Shown one piece after another: positions 28,106-37,529 of a stretch of 64,000 bases of DNA (position 1 is the stretch's first letter; each line of letters opens with the position of its first letter). This DNA comes from Planctobacterium marinum (GTDB lineage: Bacteria > Pseudomonadota > Gammaproteobacteria > Enterobacterales > Alteromonadaceae): contig NZ_JAJEWQ010000003.1 in the NCBI RefSeq assembly GCF_020687805.1, forward strand, positions 813,772-877,771, given 5' to 3'. Below the pieces are notes generated by a model, which was not told the origin of the DNA, searched no databases, and saw nothing but the letters and a program-made list of their open reading frames with translations. The translations under genes and the position numbers were made by a program.

Positions 28106-29317
28106 TTACTTGCTCAACACTATCTGTTCATGAAAGAACTTTCGGTAGTTAATCTTAATATCCTCGGCGCGCACCGCGCTGGCGATTTTTTCCCGACAAT
28201 GCTTGTCTGCCAGATTAACGTCTTTGGGCGCCACAAAGTGATTGGACCGAAATGAGAAAAAGGTTTTCACTTTTGGTGATAAGGGCGCATTCTCATTGTG
28301 TTCAGTGACTAACGAGAGCTTTTCGGAATCCAGTTTCACCAGACTGCCCACCGGATGCACACCAATATATTTAATGAATTTGTTCACCAAGGCTTTGTCC
28401 AATTCCGTCTCACTGCATTTCAGCAGTATTTTCAGCGCCTGATTAGGCGGCATGCCCTTTCGATAACAACGGTCAGCGGTCATGGCATCGTACCCATCGA
28501 CAATGGCAATCATACGTCCGTATATGTTGATGTCGCTGTCGTTCAGCCCCATTGGATAACCCGAACCATCCAGGCGTTCATGATGCTGCGCCACCACGTG
28601 AAATAGCCGTTTCGAGATCCCCTCCATCTTTTTCAGCACTTCCAGCCCTTTAACCACATGACCTTTCATGACGTCCATTTCTTCGTCGGTTAGTTTGCCG
28701 GGCTTGTGTAGTATCTGGTCAGGAATTTCAATTTTACCGATATCATGTAACATGCCCGCCAGGGCCAGCTCCGATACCACGTCGTTATCCAGCTCAAGAT
28801 ATTGTGCGAACGCCCCCATTAAAATTCCGACATTGAGCGAATGCTCCAACAGGTAAGCATCTTTCTGACGCAAGTGGATCATACACAACAGTGCGTTGGG
28901 ATTTCTGTCCAGTGAGTTGACAAATTTCTCGCTGACGTCTTTGATAGGCTGAAAGTTAACCGGAAGCCCCGCCTGAATTGAGTGCAGTAATTTTTTCTGA
29001 AGCTTTTTAGCCTCTTCATACAATGCACTGGCCTGGGTTAATTCGTCTTCAAGAGAAACAGAGCCTCTGACATGCTCCGCTCGTTCGGTTTCGTTGGTGT
29101 CGGTGTCAACGTCTCGCTCAGTATCTCTTGCCACATCACTGCGCTCCATGTCCACAATGAGTGAAATAATACCTTTGGTTTTTAATATCGAAATGGCGTT
29201 TTCGGTGGTGACTTTGCCCTGAGTCTTTATTTTCAGATCACCATCTTGCTGATGTACCGCCTCGACGAACATTCCCACTGCGAGCTTATCTATGGGGACT
29301 ACGACTAATTTGTTCAT
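28106..29317 (-). CDS. HD-GYP domain c-di-GMP phosphodiesterase with N-terminal DUF3391
   Basis: 403 residues from the ATG at 29317; a GTG at 29344 would add nine. The N-terminus (LAVGMFVEAVHQ) matches the DUF3391 region that often precedes this enzyme class. The catalytic domain has AGMLHDIGKIEIPDQILHKP (HD pair and K near residue 190) and HHERLDGSGYPMGL (the GYP signature near residue 245), then IVDGYDAMTADRCYRKGM. These are the metal- and substrate-binding residues of active HD-GYP proteins, which hydrolyse c-di-GMP to pGpG or GMP. No membrane segment. Divergent from the alkaline phosphatase genes. Confidence 0.93.
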   Translation of the reverse strand: MNKLVVVPIDKLAVGMFVEAVHQQDGDLKIKTQGKVTTENAISILKTKGIISLIVDMERSDVARDTERDVDTDTNETERAEHVRGSVSLEDELTQASALYEEAKKLQKKLLHSIQAGLPVNFQPIKDVSEKFVNSLDRNPNALLCMIHLRQKDAYLLEHSLNVGILMGAFAQYLELDNDVVSELALAGMLHDIGKIEIPDQILHKPGKLTDEEMDVMKGHVVKGLEVLKKMEGISKRLFHVVAQHHERLDGSGYPMGLNDSDINIYGRMIAIVDGYDAMTADRCYRKGMPPNQALKILLKCSETELDKALVNKFIKYIGVHPVGSLVKLDSEKLSLVTEHNENAPLSPKVKTFFSFRSNHFVAPKDVNLADKHCREKIASAVRAEDIKINYRKFFHEQIVLSK

Positions 29318-29937
29318 CAATCTGACACAACCCTTGTTATTCACTATTCAATACTGTGATACCGATTATTGCATCACTTCGCCCGACATCAAGCCCCATT
29401 TGCAGAACCTCAATGTCTTTTTAGTATACTTAAAATTGTAGTTATTAAAGCCTGCTGACAAAGTGATTTTTTTTCGGGATTGCTATTAATTTCGCTGTTA
29501 CTCAAAAAACACATTGAGATAATATAACATATCCTATAAGCTGACCTTGTCTAACATCGGTATCCTATTTTTAGCCCACTATTTGTGTATCCTGATACCG
29601 CAACAATTCATCAATAGTTCACTTTTTTGTCATCTGTTACACTTTAATGTAATACAACTTTCATGATTTTTCACATACGCTTTTTGACTTTACCCTGCGG
29701 TAACTCATAACACCACAAAAGCAGCAGAAAAAGCCACCACCCAACGTGAAAATTTATTTACCCAACAACGACTTATATCCGTCATAAAAGCGCCAAACTT
29801 GTCACAAATTAGCGCATTTTTTTACACAAAAACATAAAATTTGTGTCATTAAGCCCGCCTATGCTCTCTCAGGTTTTGTGCTACCACGTGTAGCACGATC
29901 CTCAAACCCAACATTGATAAAATTCAGGAACATAAAC
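29318..29937. promoter_or_regulatory. 620-nt AT-rich divergent intergenic region (HD-GYP / alkaline phosphatase)
   Basis: No gene found. The region must hold the promoters of both flanking genes. On the phosphatase side several TGTCA-type elements occur (TTTTGTCATCTGTTACAC near 29630, CGTCATAAA near 29780, CTTGTCACAAATTAG near 29798, TTGTGTCATTAA near 29842). They recall halves of PhoB boxes (CTGTCAT repeats, 11 nt apart), but I find no pair with correct 11-nt spacing, so phosphate control is a guess. A TATACT hexamer near 29424 faces the HD-GYP gene. Confidence 0.35.
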
Positions 29938-31515
29938 ATGAAGACGAACTGGATTGCACCAGTCAGTGCTTTAGCATTGGCTGTATCCGCTGCGACTCAT
30001 GCCCAGGTATTACCCGAAGCGCAAAGTAATAGCGCCTGGTATACCGACGGTCAGGCTCAAATCAGCAGTAAACTGGCCAGAGCGCCAAAACAAAAAGCGA
30101 AAAATGTCATTTTATTTGTGGGTGATGGAATGGGTGTTTCAACCCTGACCGCTGCCCGTATCTTACAAGGCCAACAGCAAGGTAACTCCGGTGAAGAGGG
30201 TTACCTGAGCTTTGAAACCTTTCCTTTTTCTGCACAAGTAAAAACCTATAACGTTGATGCCCAAACGCCCGATTCAGCCGGTACTATGACGGCCATGATG
30301 TCAGGCCTAAAAACCGATGTTGGTGTTATCGGGGTCGATGAAGATATCGTTCGTGGTGATTGCGCGACCGTTGCGGGTAATGAAGTGGTTACTGCTCTTG
30401 AACTGGCGGAAATTAAAGGTCTATCTACAGGCATTATCTCTACTGCCCGTATTACCCATGCCACACCTGCCGCCACTTATGCCAAATCAGCGGATCGCAA
30501 CTGGGAAGATATCTCTGATATGCCAGCAAGTGCGGCAGGCAACTGTGCCGATATTGCCGAGCAGTTGGTTAATTTCGAAAATCATCTGGAGAATCGTTAT
30601 CCGGGCATCGATGTTGATGGTATCGAAGTTGCGCTGGGAGGTGGTCGCCGCCACTTTTTGCCGAACGACGAAGCATTCAACTCCCCGGATGCTGCCAGCA
30701 GCATTGAAGGTGATCGTACCGATGGCCGCGACTTAACAGCTGAATGGCAGGCGCAATATGAAAATGGTGTCTACGTCTATGATCAGACAGGCTTTGAATC
30801 TATTGACGCCAATTCGGTTGAGCGTATTTTTGGTTTGTTCAACGAATCACACATGCAGTATGAAGCGGATCGCGGCAACGATATCGCCGGAGAGCCCTCA
30901 ATTGCCGAAATGACCTCAAAAGCCATCGATGTGCTGGATAACAACGACAAAGGCTTTTTTCTGATGGTTGAATCGGGTCGTATAGATCACGGCCATCACG
31001 CTGGCAGCGCCTACGGTGCACTGACTGACGCCATCGCATTTGCCGATGCAGTTCAGGCCGCTATGGATGCCACTGATCCTGACGAAACCTTGATTTTGGT
31101 TACGGCTGATCACAGCCATGTATTTACCATCGCAGGTTATCCCAAACGCGGCAACCCGATTTTGGGACATGTGGTAGCCGTAGGCGCAGACGAGCCCTCT
31201 TTGGCTGCTGACGGCTTGCCTTACACCACAGTAGGTTACACCAATGGATTGGGGTATCGCGATCTGGGCACTGAAACCGATGCCGATGCCACCTATGCAC
31301 TGGATGCAATGACAGGCCGTGTCGATACCTCCGCCATTGACACCACACAATCCGGTTATCACCAGGAAGCCACGATCCCACTGGGTTCTGAAACTCATGC
31401 TGGTGAAGACATCTCCTTACATGCCATGGGCCCTGGCTCTCAATATGCGCAAGGCGTGATTGAACAGAGCGTGGTATTCCATCTGATAGACCAGGCGCTT
31501 GACCTGGTAGACTAA
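29938..31515 (+). CDS. Alkaline phosphatase, PhoA family (secreted)
   Basis: 525 residues from ATG 29938, chosen over an upstream in-frame start because it begins a signal peptide (MKTNWIAPVSALALAVSAAT, cleavage after HAQ). The catalytic core is present: VILFVGDGMGVSTLTAAR binds the first metal, and TPDSAGTMTAMMSG holds the nucleophilic Ser. MVESGRIDHGHHAG and VTADHSHVF carry the remaining zinc ligands. It hydrolyses phosphate monoesters in the periplasm or outside. Cysteines are few. It is followed 13 nt later by a close paralogue with its own Shine-Dalgarno sequence (AAGGAAG), clearly an operon formed by tandem duplication. Confidence 0.93.
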   Translation: MKTNWIAPVSALALAVSAATHAQVLPEAQSNSAWYTDGQAQISSKLARAPKQKAKNVILFVGDGMGVSTLTAARILQGQQQGNSGEEGYLSFETFPFSAQVKTYNVDAQTPDSAGTMTAMMSGLKTDVGVIGVDEDIVRGDCATVAGNEVVTALELAEIKGLSTGIISTARITHATPAATYAKSADRNWEDISDMPASAAGNCADIAEQLVNFENHLENRYPGIDVDGIEVALGGGRRHFLPNDEAFNSPDAASSIEGDRTDGRDLTAEWQAQYENGVYVYDQTGFESIDANSVERIFGLFNESHMQYEADRGNDIAGEPSIAEMTSKAIDVLDNNDKGFFLMVESGRIDHGHHAGSAYGALTDAIAFADAVQAAMDATDPDETLILVTADHSHVFTIAGYPKRGNPILGHVVAVGADEPSLAADGLPYTTVGYTNGLGYRDLGTETDADATYALDAMTGRVDTSAIDTTQSGYHQEATIPLGSETHAGEDISLHAMGPGSQYAQGVIEQSVVFHLIDQALDLVD

Positions 31516-31528
31516 GGAAGAATTAAAA

Positions 31529-33511
31529 ATGAACAAGTTTATCTATACATTAATTGCAGCTTCCGTTATCGGTCTATCAGGCTGCTCCGGAGATGATGGT
31601 GATCAGGGCCCGGCGGGTCCACAAGGTACACAGGGACCGGCAGGCCAGGACGGTTCAAATGGTACTGACGGAACTAACGGCACGGATGGCACAAACGGTG
31701 CTGATGGTACTGATGGTCTGAATAGCCTGATCAGTCAGACGGCTCTGCAGGTTGGTAATGCAAATTGTCGCAATGGTGGCGTGCAAATTGATTCCGGTCT
31801 GGATAGCAACAACGACGGAGTTTTGGACGCCAGTGAAGTGACCGCAACCGAATATGTGTGTTCTCCAACACTACTGGCCCTGGATGACACGGCCCTGGAA
31901 TCCAGCCGCACAAACGATTACTTTATTGCGGGCCAGGCAGAAATCAGCACGGCTCAGGCGGTATGGGCTGATGTTACTGACCCTACTGCTCAGCGCGCAC
32001 TTAAACATGCCGAGGCAAAAGGATTAGTCGTAGAGAAAATCGCGGCACGTGACATCGCCGATGTCCGTGGCAAAGCGAAAAATGTCATCCTGTTCGTGGG
32101 TGATGGCATGGGCATTTCTACGGTTACCGCTGCGCGTATTCTTGACGGTCAAAACAAGGGACTGGATGGCGAAGAACACGTACTGGCCATGGACAACATG
32201 CCGTTTTCAGGTTTTTCAAAAACCTACAACGTCGATGCGCAAACACCGGATTCAGCCGGTACTATGACAGCCATGGTAGCTGGTGTTAAAACCGATGTAG
32301 GTGTAATTGGTGTCGCCGAAGGCGTAGAGCGCGGCAGCTGCGCTTCTGTAGCCGGTAACGAACTGGTTACCGCGCTGGAACTGGCAGAAATTGCCGGCAA
32401 AGCGACCGGTATTATCTCTACCGCGCGTATTACTCACGCAACACCCGCAGCCACCTACGCAAAATCCGCCGATCGCAACTGGGAAGACATCTCAGATATG
32501 CCCGAAACTGAAATTGCCTGTGAGGACATCGCTTCTCAGTTAGTGAACTTTGAAGCCAACCTGGAAGCGCGCTTTGATGGATTAGACGTAGATGGTATCG
32601 AAGTGGTGATGGGTGGCGGTCGTCGTCATTTCTTGCCCAGAGACGCCGCGTTCAATTCTCCTGATGCAGCCAGCGATGTGGAAGGTGACCGAACGGATGG
32701 ACGCGATTTGACCGCCGAATGGCAAACGACTTATGCCGATGGCATATACGTGTATGACCAAACCGGATTTGATGCTATCGATGCTGCAACTACAACCCGG
32801 GTATTTGGTCTGTTTAACGAGTCACATATGCAGTATGAAGCAGACCGTGGAAATGATATTTCGGGTGAACCTTCAGTCGCTGAAATGACCGCAAAGGCGA
32901 TTGACATCCTGGACAACGACAGTGATGGTTTCTTCCTGATGGTGGAATCTGGTCGTATCGATCACGGGCATCACGCCGGAAGTGCCTACGGGGCGCTGAC
33001 AGACACGATTGCTTTCGACGATGCCGTACAAACCGCCATCAATATGACCAGTGACAGTGACACGCTGATCGTGGTTACCGCTGACCACAGTCACGTATTT
33101 ACCATTGCAGGGTACCCTAAGCGCGGCAACCCGATACTGGGCAAGGTAGTGCCGGTTGGCTCAGAGGAAGTCTCTTTAGCTGCTGATGGCATGCCTTACA
33201 CCACACTGGGTTACACCAACGGTTTAGGTTTCCAGGATCTTGGTAGTGAGACAGACGCTGACGCAGCATACGCTTTTGCACCGGTGACCGGTCGCGTGGA
33301 CTTAAGCGATGTGGACACTACTGCGCCAGGATTTCACCAGGAAGCGTTAGTGCCCTTGACGTCAGAAACGCATGCGGCTGAAGATGTTGGCATTTATGCC
33401 AGTGGTCCCGGCGCACATCTGGTGACAGGTACCAATGAACAAAGTGTCATCTTCCACGTGATGGATTACGCGGCAGATTTTGTGAAAAAAGCCAACGACA
33501 CACTCAATTAA
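31529..33511 (+). CDS. Alkaline phosphatase lipoprotein with collagen-like linker (PhoA family)
   Basis: 660 residues. An N-terminal lipoprotein signal (VIGLSGC, lipid-modified Cys at residue 19) is followed by about 45 residues of collagen-like Gly-x-y repeats (GPAGPQGTQGPAGQDG, then NGTDG repeats). Next comes a short domain with two Cys (NCRNGG, EYVCSP) and a calcium-type DSNNDGVLD, as in DUF7151-like modules. From about residue 180 it is a PhoA phosphatase very similar to its neighbour: VILFVGDGMGIST, TPDSAGTMTAMVAG with the nucleophilic Ser, ESGRIDHGHHAG and TADHSHVF. The linker probably displays the enzyme away from the outer membrane, while its partner is soluble. A strong terminator follows. 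Confidence 0.93.
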   Translation: MNKFIYTLIAASVIGLSGCSGDDGDQGPAGPQGTQGPAGQDGSNGTDGTNGTDGTNGADGTDGLNSLISQTALQVGNANCRNGGVQIDSGLDSNNDGVLDASEVTATEYVCSPTLLALDDTALESSRTNDYFIAGQAEISTAQAVWADVTDPTAQRALKHAEAKGLVVEKIAARDIADVRGKAKNVILFVGDGMGISTVTAARILDGQNKGLDGEEHVLAMDNMPFSGFSKTYNVDAQTPDSAGTMTAMVAGVKTDVGVIGVAEGVERGSCASVAGNELVTALELAEIAGKATGIISTARITHATPAATYAKSADRNWEDISDMPETEIACEDIASQLVNFEANLEARFDGLDVDGIEVVMGGGRRHFLPRDAAFNSPDAASDVEGDRTDGRDLTAEWQTTYADGIYVYDQTGFDAIDAATTTRVFGLFNESHMQYEADRGNDISGEPSVAEMTAKAIDILDNDSDGFFLMVESGRIDHGHHAGSAYGALTDTIAFDDAVQTAINMTSDSDTLIVVTADHSHVFTIAGYPKRGNPILGKVVPVGSEEVSLAADGMPYTTLGYTNGLGFQDLGSETDADAAYAFAPVTGRVDLSDVDTTAPGFHQEALVPLTSETHAAEDVGIYASGPGAHLVTGTNEQSVIFHVMDYAADFVKKANDTLN

Positions 33512-33534
33512 GCACAGCTTAATGTGTTAGCAAT

Positions 33535-33563
33535 AAAACGGGACCATACTGGTCCCGTTTTTA
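33535..33563 (+). terminator. Rho-independent terminator after the phosphatase operon
   Basis: The inverted repeat AAAACGGGACCA / TGGTCCCGTTTT, with a 3-nt loop, runs into a T-run at 33558-33562. It lies 24 nt after the second phosphatase stop and ahead of the next gene. Confidence 0.9.
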
Positions 33564-33589
33564 ACCCAATCAAGCAATTTAACACTATT

Positions 33590-34318
33590 ATGAAACCCGC
33601 AATTAAGTTAATCATTGGCGTTTTTTCGCTGCTAATGCCCGTTCTCTCGGGCGCCCAAAGCCTGTTAAGCGCGAAGTATGAAATCGCGATCACCAGCCAG
33701 GACCATCCCGAAAAGGTCAGACACTTTACGCTATGGCGCAATAAACATAATCAGGTCATACACCAGCATAATGACCAACAGGTGGCCCAATACTGGACCC
33801 TGCAAAACAACCACAAGGTAAAACTGATCACCTTGTTTGATAGTCATCAACGGGGCATTGAATACGCAGCAGCAGACATTAAAGGCCACCAGCAACGTGA
33901 CTGGTCAGAGAAATGGCAATTGTTGAGCAACGATTTTCTGCGTGAGTTGCAACTGGTTCGCACTTATGATGATGAACAATTTGGCAAAGTGGCAGTACTC
34001 AGTAAACAGGCAACCGAAAATCGTTTCACCGTAGAATGGTTGCCCGAATTGTCATTAGTAAAATCAATCACTAACGACAGTGCACAAAGTAAGGAAACCT
34101 GGGTTTTGCACTCGGTTTCCAGTGATGCGCAACACGTTGAACAACAATGGCAGGCATGGGCTCGTTACTATCTGACCGACTATGCTGACATTGGGGACAA
34201 TGAATCCGATCCGTTTTTAATGCAAATGATCAACCTTGGATTTGTCGAGGAAGCCGCTTCCGGTTTTTACAATGACAAAGGTCAGCCGATTAAAGGTCAA
34301 CACAGCCATCATCACTAA
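33590..34318 (+). CDS. Uncharacterised exported protein with His-rich tail
   Basis: 242 residues from ATG 33590; a longer ORF begins upstream but would run through the terminator. The start gives a normal signal peptide (IKLIIGVFSLLMPVLSGAQS). The mature part is soluble, rich in Gln, His and charged residues, with no domain I recognise. Short strands such as YEIAITSQDHPEKVRHFTLW suggest a beta-rich, lipocalin-like or LolA-like fold, but this is a guess. The C-terminus QPIKGQHSHHH could bind metal. It stands alone between the phosphatase terminator and the desaturase gene. Confidence 0.7.
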   Translation: MKPAIKLIIGVFSLLMPVLSGAQSLLSAKYEIAITSQDHPEKVRHFTLWRNKHNQVIHQHNDQQVAQYWTLQNNHKVKLITLFDSHQRGIEYAAADIKGHQQRDWSEKWQLLSNDFLRELQLVRTYDDEQFGKVAVLSKQATENRFTVEWLPELSLVKSITNDSAQSKETWVLHSVSSDAQHVEQQWQAWARYYLTDYADIGDNESDPFLMQMINLGFVEEAASGFYNDKGQPIKGQHSHHH

Positions 34319-34460
34319 AGGCTGAAACACAGAGAGCGCGCTACCGGCGTTCTCTGTCTCCTTGCATAACAACTTGCAAACATCAGTTTGCAGGCCGGCA
34401 AGTTGTGTTATTGTAGGCTCTGTTGCCCCCTAATTTCACAACAAATTTTTATCGCCGCGC

Positions 34461-35552
34461 ATGCCATCAGAACAATTTTTCACAGCACTCAAGGCTATAG
34501 GTCAGCGGGCTGAAAGCGAGATCAGCAAGACCGACTATTACCACATGCGTATTATTGGTCTTGCCGGTCACGGCAGCTTTTTGTTGGGTGTCTACTGTGC
34601 TGTGCAGCAGTATATGCTACCAGCCGCTGTCCTGATGGCATGGTCTTTAATGATTAGTTGGCTGTTAATGCACCACATCGGTCATGGCGGATATAACAAA
34701 ATAGCCGGTATTCCCAGACGCTACCATTCAAAGCACTATGCTCAGGGGTGGCGACGCTACATTGACTGGTTTGACTGGATTAAACCGGAAGCCTGGAATT
34801 ATGAACACAATTACCTGCATCACTCTTTTACCGGAGAACTAAAAGATCCGGACCTCGTAGAGGAAAACCTGGACTGGCTGGCCAAAGCAAAACTGCCGGT
34901 GCCATTGAAAAAGCTAATCTTGTTGTTTTTCGCACTCACCTGGAAAGTCACGTATTATTCAGCCCGCACCCTGTCATTTCTTCGGGGCCACAACAAAGTC
35001 ACCTTTGCTAATTTTCTGGATATTCGCCAGAAATCCCAGCGAGTAATGTGGCTGCAATTGTTCCTCCCCTACGGACTTTTTCATTTTGCCTTGTTGCCAC
35101 TGCTCGTGGAGTGGTGGTTCTCAGCGGGTGGGTCATTTCTGCTTTGCCGGATCGTCGCAGAGCTGCTGCACAATTTACATACCTTCATTATCATAGTTCC
35201 CAACCATGCCGGTGAGGATTTATGTCGCTTTCACGATATCCAAAAACAACAGCGACGAGGCGATAGTTATTATCTGCGACAGATTTTGGGTTCAGCAAAC
35301 TATCATTGCGGAAATGAGTGGCTGGATCTGTCGCAAATGTACCTGAATTACCAGATTGAACACCACCTTTTTCCGGCACTTCCCATGCGCCAATATCGAC
35401 GCATTCAACCTCAGGTCAAAGCACTGTGTTTACAGCATGGGGTACCCTACATTCAGGAAAGTGTCTGGCAAAGACTGAGTAAAATGGTCGCCATCGCCAC
35501 CGGATGCCAAAAAATGCAAACTACGGTGCCGGTTAATATTTCACAGCGGTGA
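34461..35552 (+). CDS. Membrane fatty acid desaturase family protein
   Basis: 363 residues. The three histidine boxes that hold the di-iron centre are present: HHIGHGGYN (H-x3-H), HNYLHHSF (H-x2-HH) and QIEHHLFP (Q-x2-HH). The Q-x2-HH form of the third box is typical of front-end and some sphingolipid desaturases. There are several hydrophobic segments (HGSFLLGVYCAVQQYM, LLILLFFALTW-like region, YGLFHFALLPLL). It introduces a double bond in a lipid acyl chain using O2 and an electron donor; no cytochrome b5 domain is fused. Substrate and position of the bond cannot be told. Single gene, start ATG 34461. Confidence 0.88.
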   Translation: MPSEQFFTALKAIGQRAESEISKTDYYHMRIIGLAGHGSFLLGVYCAVQQYMLPAAVLMAWSLMISWLLMHHIGHGGYNKIAGIPRRYHSKHYAQGWRRYIDWFDWIKPEAWNYEHNYLHHSFTGELKDPDLVEENLDWLAKAKLPVPLKKLILLFFALTWKVTYYSARTLSFLRGHNKVTFANFLDIRQKSQRVMWLQLFLPYGLFHFALLPLLVEWWFSAGGSFLLCRIVAELLHNLHTFIIIVPNHAGEDLCRFHDIQKQQRRGDSYYLRQILGSANYHCGNEWLDLSQMYLNYQIEHHLFPALPMRQYRRIQPQVKALCLQHGVPYIQESVWQRLSKMVAIATGCQKMQTTVPVNISQR

Positions 35553-35713
35553 GTATTCTTTGGCTAACTGCTTGATTTTTAGGCTGTCATTGGGATGTCA
35601 CAGTTTTGCTGCTTGCGCCTAAAGATCACGCGCTATAAACTGCCAACATAAGGCCGTCCGGACCAGCTCCGGCAGCGTTTATACCTTCATTCACGGATTA
35701 AAAAATAATAAGC

Positions 35714-36427
35714 ATGTCTGAACACGCAGTAGAATTAAAAGGTACGGGGTTTACCTTGTCGGTGGTGAAAATTACCCACCCGGATCTGGAAAAAGTCAAA
35801 GCCGAGTTGTCTCAAAAAATCGCACAGGCTCCGCAGTTTTTTAATCTTGCTCCTGTGGTCATTAATCTGGAAGCCAGTGAGGTGATGCCAGATTTCGCCT
35901 CACTCAAGTCATTATTAGCCGATTTAAAACTGTTGCCCGTTGGTATTACAGGTTGTCCGGACGCTCATAAACAGGCGGCAAACGATGCCGGATTTGCCTT
36001 ACTCAATGCTCCAAAGAAAGCCTCTCAGGGCGTGACTCAGAGCAACGAGACGCCTGCGCCTCAGGTAGTCGAGAAAGTAGTCAAAGTGGCGGAATCCGTG
36101 CCCAGTCGTATTGTTCAGCAAACGTTGCGCTCAGGTCAGCAAATTTACGCCAAAGGCGGTGATTTAATTGTTATTGGCTCGGTCAGCAACGGAGCCGAAG
36201 TTATTGCTGATGGCAATATTCATATTTATGGCGCCCTGCGAGGCCGAGCCATAGCCGGTGCGTCTGGCAACAATGATGCAAGAATTTTTTGCCGAAAGCT
36301 CCAGGGCGAATTGATCAGTATCAACGGTCACTATTGGACCTCAGATCAACTTCAGGCGCATTGGGAGCAGTCGGTGTGTATTTCATTAAATGGTGAACAA
36401 CTGTCGGTTTTATCATTAGACATTTAA
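35714..36427 (+). CDS. minC: Septum site-determining protein MinC
   Basis: 237 residues, inhibitor of FtsZ ring assembly. The N-terminal FtsZ-binding domain (ELKGTGFTLSVVKI, VVINLEAS) and the C-terminal beta-helix that dimerises and binds MinD (LRSGQQIYAKGGDLIVIGSV, then GALRGRAIAGASGNNDARIF) are both complete, joined by a linker of about 25 residues (QSNETPAPQVVEKV). First gene of the minCDE operon, 13 nt before minD. Start ATG 35714. Confidence 0.97.
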   Translation: MSEHAVELKGTGFTLSVVKITHPDLEKVKAELSQKIAQAPQFFNLAPVVINLEASEVMPDFASLKSLLADLKLLPVGITGCPDAHKQAANDAGFALLNAPKKASQGVTQSNETPAPQVVEKVVKVAESVPSRIVQQTLRSGQQIYAKGGDLIVIGSVSNGAEVIADGNIHIYGALRGRAIAGASGNNDARIFCRKLQGELISINGHYWTSDQLQAHWEQSVCISLNGEQLSVLSLDI

Positions 36428-36440
36428 TTTAGGAACATAT

Positions 36441-37250
36441 ATGTCACGAGTTATCGTAGTTACTTCCGGAAAAGGCGGTGTTGGCAAAACTACCAGCAGT
36501 GCCGCCATCGGTACCGGTCTGGCTCTGAAGGGCCACCGAACTGTTATCGTGGATTTTGACATCGGTTTGCGAAATCTGGACCTTATCATGGGGGTTGAGC
36601 GCCGCGTGGTCTACGACTTCGTTAATGTCATTAACGGTGATGCCAACCTGAACCAGGCATTGATCAAAGACAAACGCGTGGAAGGTCTGTATATACTGCC
36701 CGCTTCGCAAACCCGTGACAAAGACGCACTAACCCGGGAAGGGGTCGAAAAGGTTCTGGAAGAGCTCAGACAAAGTTTCGATTTTATTATCTGCGACTCA
36801 CCGGCGGGTATTGAGCAGGGTGCCTTGATGGCGCTGTATTTCGCCGACGAAGCCATTGTCGTCACCAATCCGGAAGTATCCTCGGTGCGTGACTCGGACC
36901 GAATTCTGGGAATTCTGGCATCGAAGTCTCGTCGCGCTGAACAGAATATGGAACCGGTCAAAGAGCACCTGTTGTTAACCCGATACAACCCGACCCGGGT
37001 AACCGCGGGCGAGATGTTGAGCGTTGATGACGTCAACGAAATCCTGGCTATTTCACTGTTGGGAGTTATTCCCGAATCACAGGCGGTGTTAAAAGCGTCC
37101 AATATTGGTGAGCCGGTGGTAATGGACCAGGAAAGTGATGCTGGCCTGGCATACCAGGATGCCATCGCACGACTTTTAGGTGAAAAACTGGATTTTCGCT
37201 TTTTAACAGAAGAGAAAAAGGGCTTGTTGAAGCGCTTATTCGGGGGGTAA
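36441..37250 (+). CDS. minD: Septum site-determining ATPase MinD
   Basis: 269 residues, the normal length. The deviant Walker A motif SGKGGVGKTT, switch I region VDFDIGLRNLDLIMG and switch II CDSPAGIEQGA are intact. The C-terminal amphipathic helix that anchors it to the membrane (EKKGLLKRLFGG) is present. MinD recruits MinC to the membrane and oscillates with MinE. Lies 6 nt before minE. Confidence 0.98.
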   Translation: MSRVIVVTSGKGGVGKTTSSAAIGTGLALKGHRTVIVDFDIGLRNLDLIMGVERRVVYDFVNVINGDANLNQALIKDKRVEGLYILPASQTRDKDALTREGVEKVLEELRQSFDFIICDSPAGIEQGALMALYFADEAIVVTNPEVSSVRDSDRILGILASKSRRAEQNMEPVKEHLLLTRYNPTRVTAGEMLSVDDVNEILAISLLGVIPESQAVLKASNIGEPVVMDQESDAGLAYQDAIARLLGEKLDFRFLTEEKKGLLKRLFGG

Positions 37251-37256
37251 TCAGCG

Positions 37257-37508
37257 ATGTCATTATTAAACTACTTCCGCCCCAAGAAAAAGCCCGCCGC
37301 CTCAGTGGCCAAAGAGCGACTGCAGATTATCGTGGCTCATGAACGTAAAAAACGGGCAGGACCCAGTTGGTTACCGCAAATGGAACGCGACATTCTTGCT
37401 GTGATCAGCAAATACGTGGAAATTGGTCCGGACGCCATTTCAGTGCAACTGGAACAAACTGAAGATGATCTGTCGGTGCTGGAACTGAATGTCACCTTGC
37501 CGGAATAA
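37257..37508 (+). CDS. minE: Cell division topological specificity factor MinE
   Basis: 83 residues. The N-terminal membrane-binding and MinD-contact helix ([20 protein letters not shown]) and the anti-MinCD region ([12 protein letters not shown]) are followed by the dimeric topological-specificity domain ([16 protein letters not shown]). It completes the min operon. No clear terminator separates it from the convergent gene, whose stop is 21 nt away. Confidence 0.97.
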   Translation: MSLLNYFRPKKKPAASVAKERLQIIVAHERKKRAGPSWLPQMERDILAVISKYVEIGPDAISVQLEQTEDDLSVLELNVTLPE

Positions 37509-37529
37509 GGGGTTCCGGCCGACAACGCG

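Noticed and set aside
29600..29860. PhoB box upstream of the phosphatase genes
   Set aside because: Several TGTCA-like elements occur, but none form a pair with the 11-nt spacing expected of a Pho box.
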